Below, piece after piece: positions 31,449 to 32,979 of a stretch of DNA of 32,979 nucleotides. The stretch covers positions 1-32,979 of the forward strand of contig CAZQLE010000012.1 of assembly GCA_964593905.1 (NCBI GenBank), given 5' to 3'. Made by a program: the position numbers and the translations under genes. The notes under the pieces were generated by a model that was not told the DNA's origin, made no database searches, and saw nothing but the letters and a program-made list of their open reading frames with translations. The DNA is from CAZQLE01 sp964593905 (lineage in GTDB: Bacteria; Chloroflexota; Anaerolineae; Anaerolineales; Anaerolineaceae). Each line of letters starts with the position of its first letter. The stretch's first letter is position 1.

Positions 31449-32591
31449 GTGAGTAGGTGGACGGGCAAAATGATCATTGGCCTAACCGGAAATATTGGTT
31501 CAGGCAAAAGTGTGGTTCGGAAGATGCTGGAGCATCTGGGCGCCTATGGCCTGGATGCAGATGCTTTGGCGCATCGCGCGGTGGCGCGCGGCGCACCTGG
31601 ATATCGCCCGGTTGTGGAGGCTTTTGGAAGCTGGGTGGTTGGCCCGGACGGCGAGATTGACCGCGCCCGGCTGGGGCGGCTTGTCTTTGGCGACCCCGAT
31701 GCTCTGCTGCGCCTTGAAAAAATCGTTCATCCACTGGTGGACCAGGCAGTGGATGTGCTGGTGCGGCGGGCTTCGCAACCGGTTATTGTGATTGAAGCCA
31801 TTAAACTACTGGAGTCTAACCTGGTAAAAAATTGTGATTCGATCTGGGTCACACTGGTCTCGCCAGAGGTTCAACTTCAACGTCTGGTCAAGCAGCGCGG
31901 CATGACCGAGCCAGACGCCCGCCAGCGGATCGCTGCTCAACAGGCCTCGCTGGCCCAGAAAACCGCCGCGGCGCAGGTCTTGATTCGCAACGACGGCTCC
32001 TTTACCGAGACCTGGCTTCAGGTAAGCGCCGCCTGGCAGAAACTGGTCCCGGGGGTCGCTGCGCCTGTCGAGCCGGTGAAACCGGCTGCCCCGCTGGGCA
32101 CGCTTTCGGTGGAGCGCGCTCGCCCCAAGCATGCGGTTGAAATGGCATCGTTCTTGAATCTGCACCGCAAGGGTGCGCGAATGTTGACCACCGATGATTT
32201 GATGGCCATGTTTGGCGAAAAAGCATTTTTGTTGCTGCGCAGCGGCGCAACCCTGTCGGGGGTGGTCGGGTGGCAGGTGGAGAACCTGGTTGCCCGAACT
32301 CTGGATCTGATCATTGCGCCCGAGATTCCGGCCGAACGTGCCCTGCCGCTGCTGTTGACCGAAATGGAAAAAGCCTCGCGTGATTTGCAAAGCGAGGCGT
32401 CTCTGGTTTTTGTGTCACCAGAGCTGGCCGCGCTAAACAATATCTGGACTTCAATAGGGTATGAACAGCGCACTGCCCAGAGCCTGGGTGTTCGCGCCTG
32501 GCAAGAAGCTGCCGAAGATTCGAAGCCGCCGGCCCAGACGGTGCTCTTCTTTAAACAACTTCGTCAGGACCGTGTTCTGAGACCAATCTAA
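31449..32591 (+). CDS. coaE: Dephospho-CoA kinase fused to a C-terminal GNAT-like domain
   Basis: A 380-residue protein, almost twice the usual CoaE length. Residues 8-207 are dephospho-CoA kinase, the last CoA synthesis step: P-loop GNIGSGKS (14-21), GLDADALAH, DRARLGRLVFGDPDALLRLE, IVHPLV, and RIAAQQASLAQK near the lid region. The usual DVPLLFE is VIEAIKLLES. Residues about 213-355 look like a GNAT N-acetyltransferase fold: VERARPKHAVEMASFLN, AFLLLRSGATLSGVVGWQ, VFVSPELAALNNIW and TSIGYEQRT. GTG 31449 with GGGAG five bases upstream is chosen; ATG 31470 is an alternative that begins exactly at the core. The cdaA-like gene follows after 33 bases. Confidence 0.88.
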   Translation: MSRWTGKMIIGLTGNIGSGKSVVRKMLEHLGAYGLDADALAHRAVARGAPGYRPVVEAFGSWVVGPDGEIDRARLGRLVFGDPDALLRLEKIVHPLVDQAVDVLVRRASQPVIVIEAIKLLESNLVKNCDSIWVTLVSPEVQLQRLVKQRGMTEPDARQRIAAQQASLAQKTAAAQVLIRNDGSFTETWLQVSAAWQKLVPGVAAPVEPVKPAAPLGTLSVERARPKHAVEMASFLNLHRKGARMLTTDDLMAMFGEKAFLLLRSGATLSGVVGWQVENLVARTLDLIIAPEIPAERALPLLLTEMEKASRDLQSEASLVFVSPELAALNNIWTSIGYEQRTAQSLGVRAWQEAAEDSKPPAQTVLFFKQLRQDRVLRPI

Positions 32592-32624
32592 CAGGAAGTT
32601 GAACCCTGAGGGTAGGGTTGTATC

Positions 32625-32979
32625 GTGTCTGAATTGCTGAACGAACTTTTATTTTTGTTCCAACGTTTGAGCCTGGAAAGCCTGATCGATATTTTTCTGG
32701 TCACGGCCATCTTTTTTGTGTTGCTCAAGTTTGTTCAAGGCACTCAGGCAACTGCGCTGCTGCGCGGTATGTTCTTTCTGATCATCGTGCTCAGCCTGTT
32801 GACCAGTCTGGTCGACTTGCCGGCGTTTTCATGGCTGGTGCAAACAATTTTACCGGCTCTTTTTCTGGCGATTCCGGTAATTTTTCAACCCGAGCTTCGC
32901 CGCGGGCTCGAAAAATTGGGCCGGGCGGGGTCGGGGCAGTTGTTTCCGGTGCGGCTCCCGCCGCAGGCAGAAGCAATGA
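32625..32979 (+). CDS. cdaA: Diadenylate cyclase CdaA, N-terminal part (cut by window edge)
   Basis: The 118 visible residues start at a GTG with AGGG seven bases upstream. Three transmembrane segments (about 20-38, 49-66 and 74-92) are followed by the conserved CdaA segment FQPELRRGLEKLGR, which precedes the cyclase domain. CdaA makes c-di-AMP from two ATP; the catalytic DGA and RHR motifs lie beyond the window, so activity cannot be judged. It is probably cotranscribed with coaE. Confidence 0.85.
   Translation, partial: MSELLNELLFLFQRLSLESLIDIFLVTAIFFVLLKFVQGTQATALLRGMFFLIIVLSLLTSLVDLPAFSWLVQTILPALFLAIPVIFQPELRRGLEKLGRAGSGQLFPVRLPPQAEAM

Overview
The window looks like chromosome of a Chloroflexota bacterium, probably Anaerolineae. 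This is inferred from gene content and protein style (very large multi-GAF kinase, DUF4388 protein next to a small Ras-like GTPase, fused ThiP-type permease, DUF3048 lipoprotein, stand-alone XPB-N-like protein), not from a marker gene. Coding density is high, GC is moderate to high, and good promoters resemble TTGACA/TATAAT. I saw no transposase, phage gene, tRNA, rRNA or CRISPR array.

Left part (1-9800). A cysteine desulfurase and a membrane-anchored DsbA-like thioredoxin form a two-gene unit ending in a strong hairpin. Facing it is a minus-strand DNA-maintenance operon: lamin-tail-domain protein, dnaX, ybaB/ebfC, recR, with a good internal promoter for ybaB-recR inside the 3' end of dnaX. 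A NYN-domain (YacP-like) nuclease gene follows. Then comes a 570-base gene-free stretch holding three consecutive hairpins and a two-copy 134/135-bp repeat. Next, on the minus strand, are a glycine C-acetyltransferase/AONS-family gene (kbl-like) and a protein with an XPB/Ssl2-N-like helicase-associated domain.

Central part (9947-22646). One 12.7-kb plus-strand block starts at a clear promoter. It encodes a DUF4388/winged-helix protein, a small MglA/CvnD-like GTPase, an alpha/beta hydrolase, a left-handed beta-helix protein, a response regulator with a degenerate GGDEF domain, a 2292-residue histidine kinase with about ten GAF domains, a CheY-like receiver and a second alpha/beta hydrolase. 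The second hydrolase is a paralogue of the first but has Gly in place of the nucleophilic Ser. The block resembles a rearranged actinobacterial conservon (kinase + winged helix + FGTPGQ GTPase) and is the best candidate for an undescribed signalling system.

Thiamine part (22665-27464). A textbook promoter, a TPP riboswitch and a terminator-like hairpin whose 3' arm is also the Shine-Dalgarno sequence precede thiN (thiamine pyrophosphokinase) and an ABC importer (binding lipoprotein, fused permease, ATPase). Together they would import thiamine and convert it to TPP under TPP feedback.

Right part (27461-32979). Minus-strand genes are a DUF402 protein, a small Cys-rich single-pass membrane protein, a DUF4126 membrane protein and a DUF2085 membrane protein. 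Plus-strand genes are a DUF3048 (YerB-like) lipoprotein, a dephospho-CoA kinase fused to a GNAT-like domain with a palindrome centred on its promoter -35, and the N-terminal membrane part of a CdaA-type diadenylate cyclase cut by the window edge.
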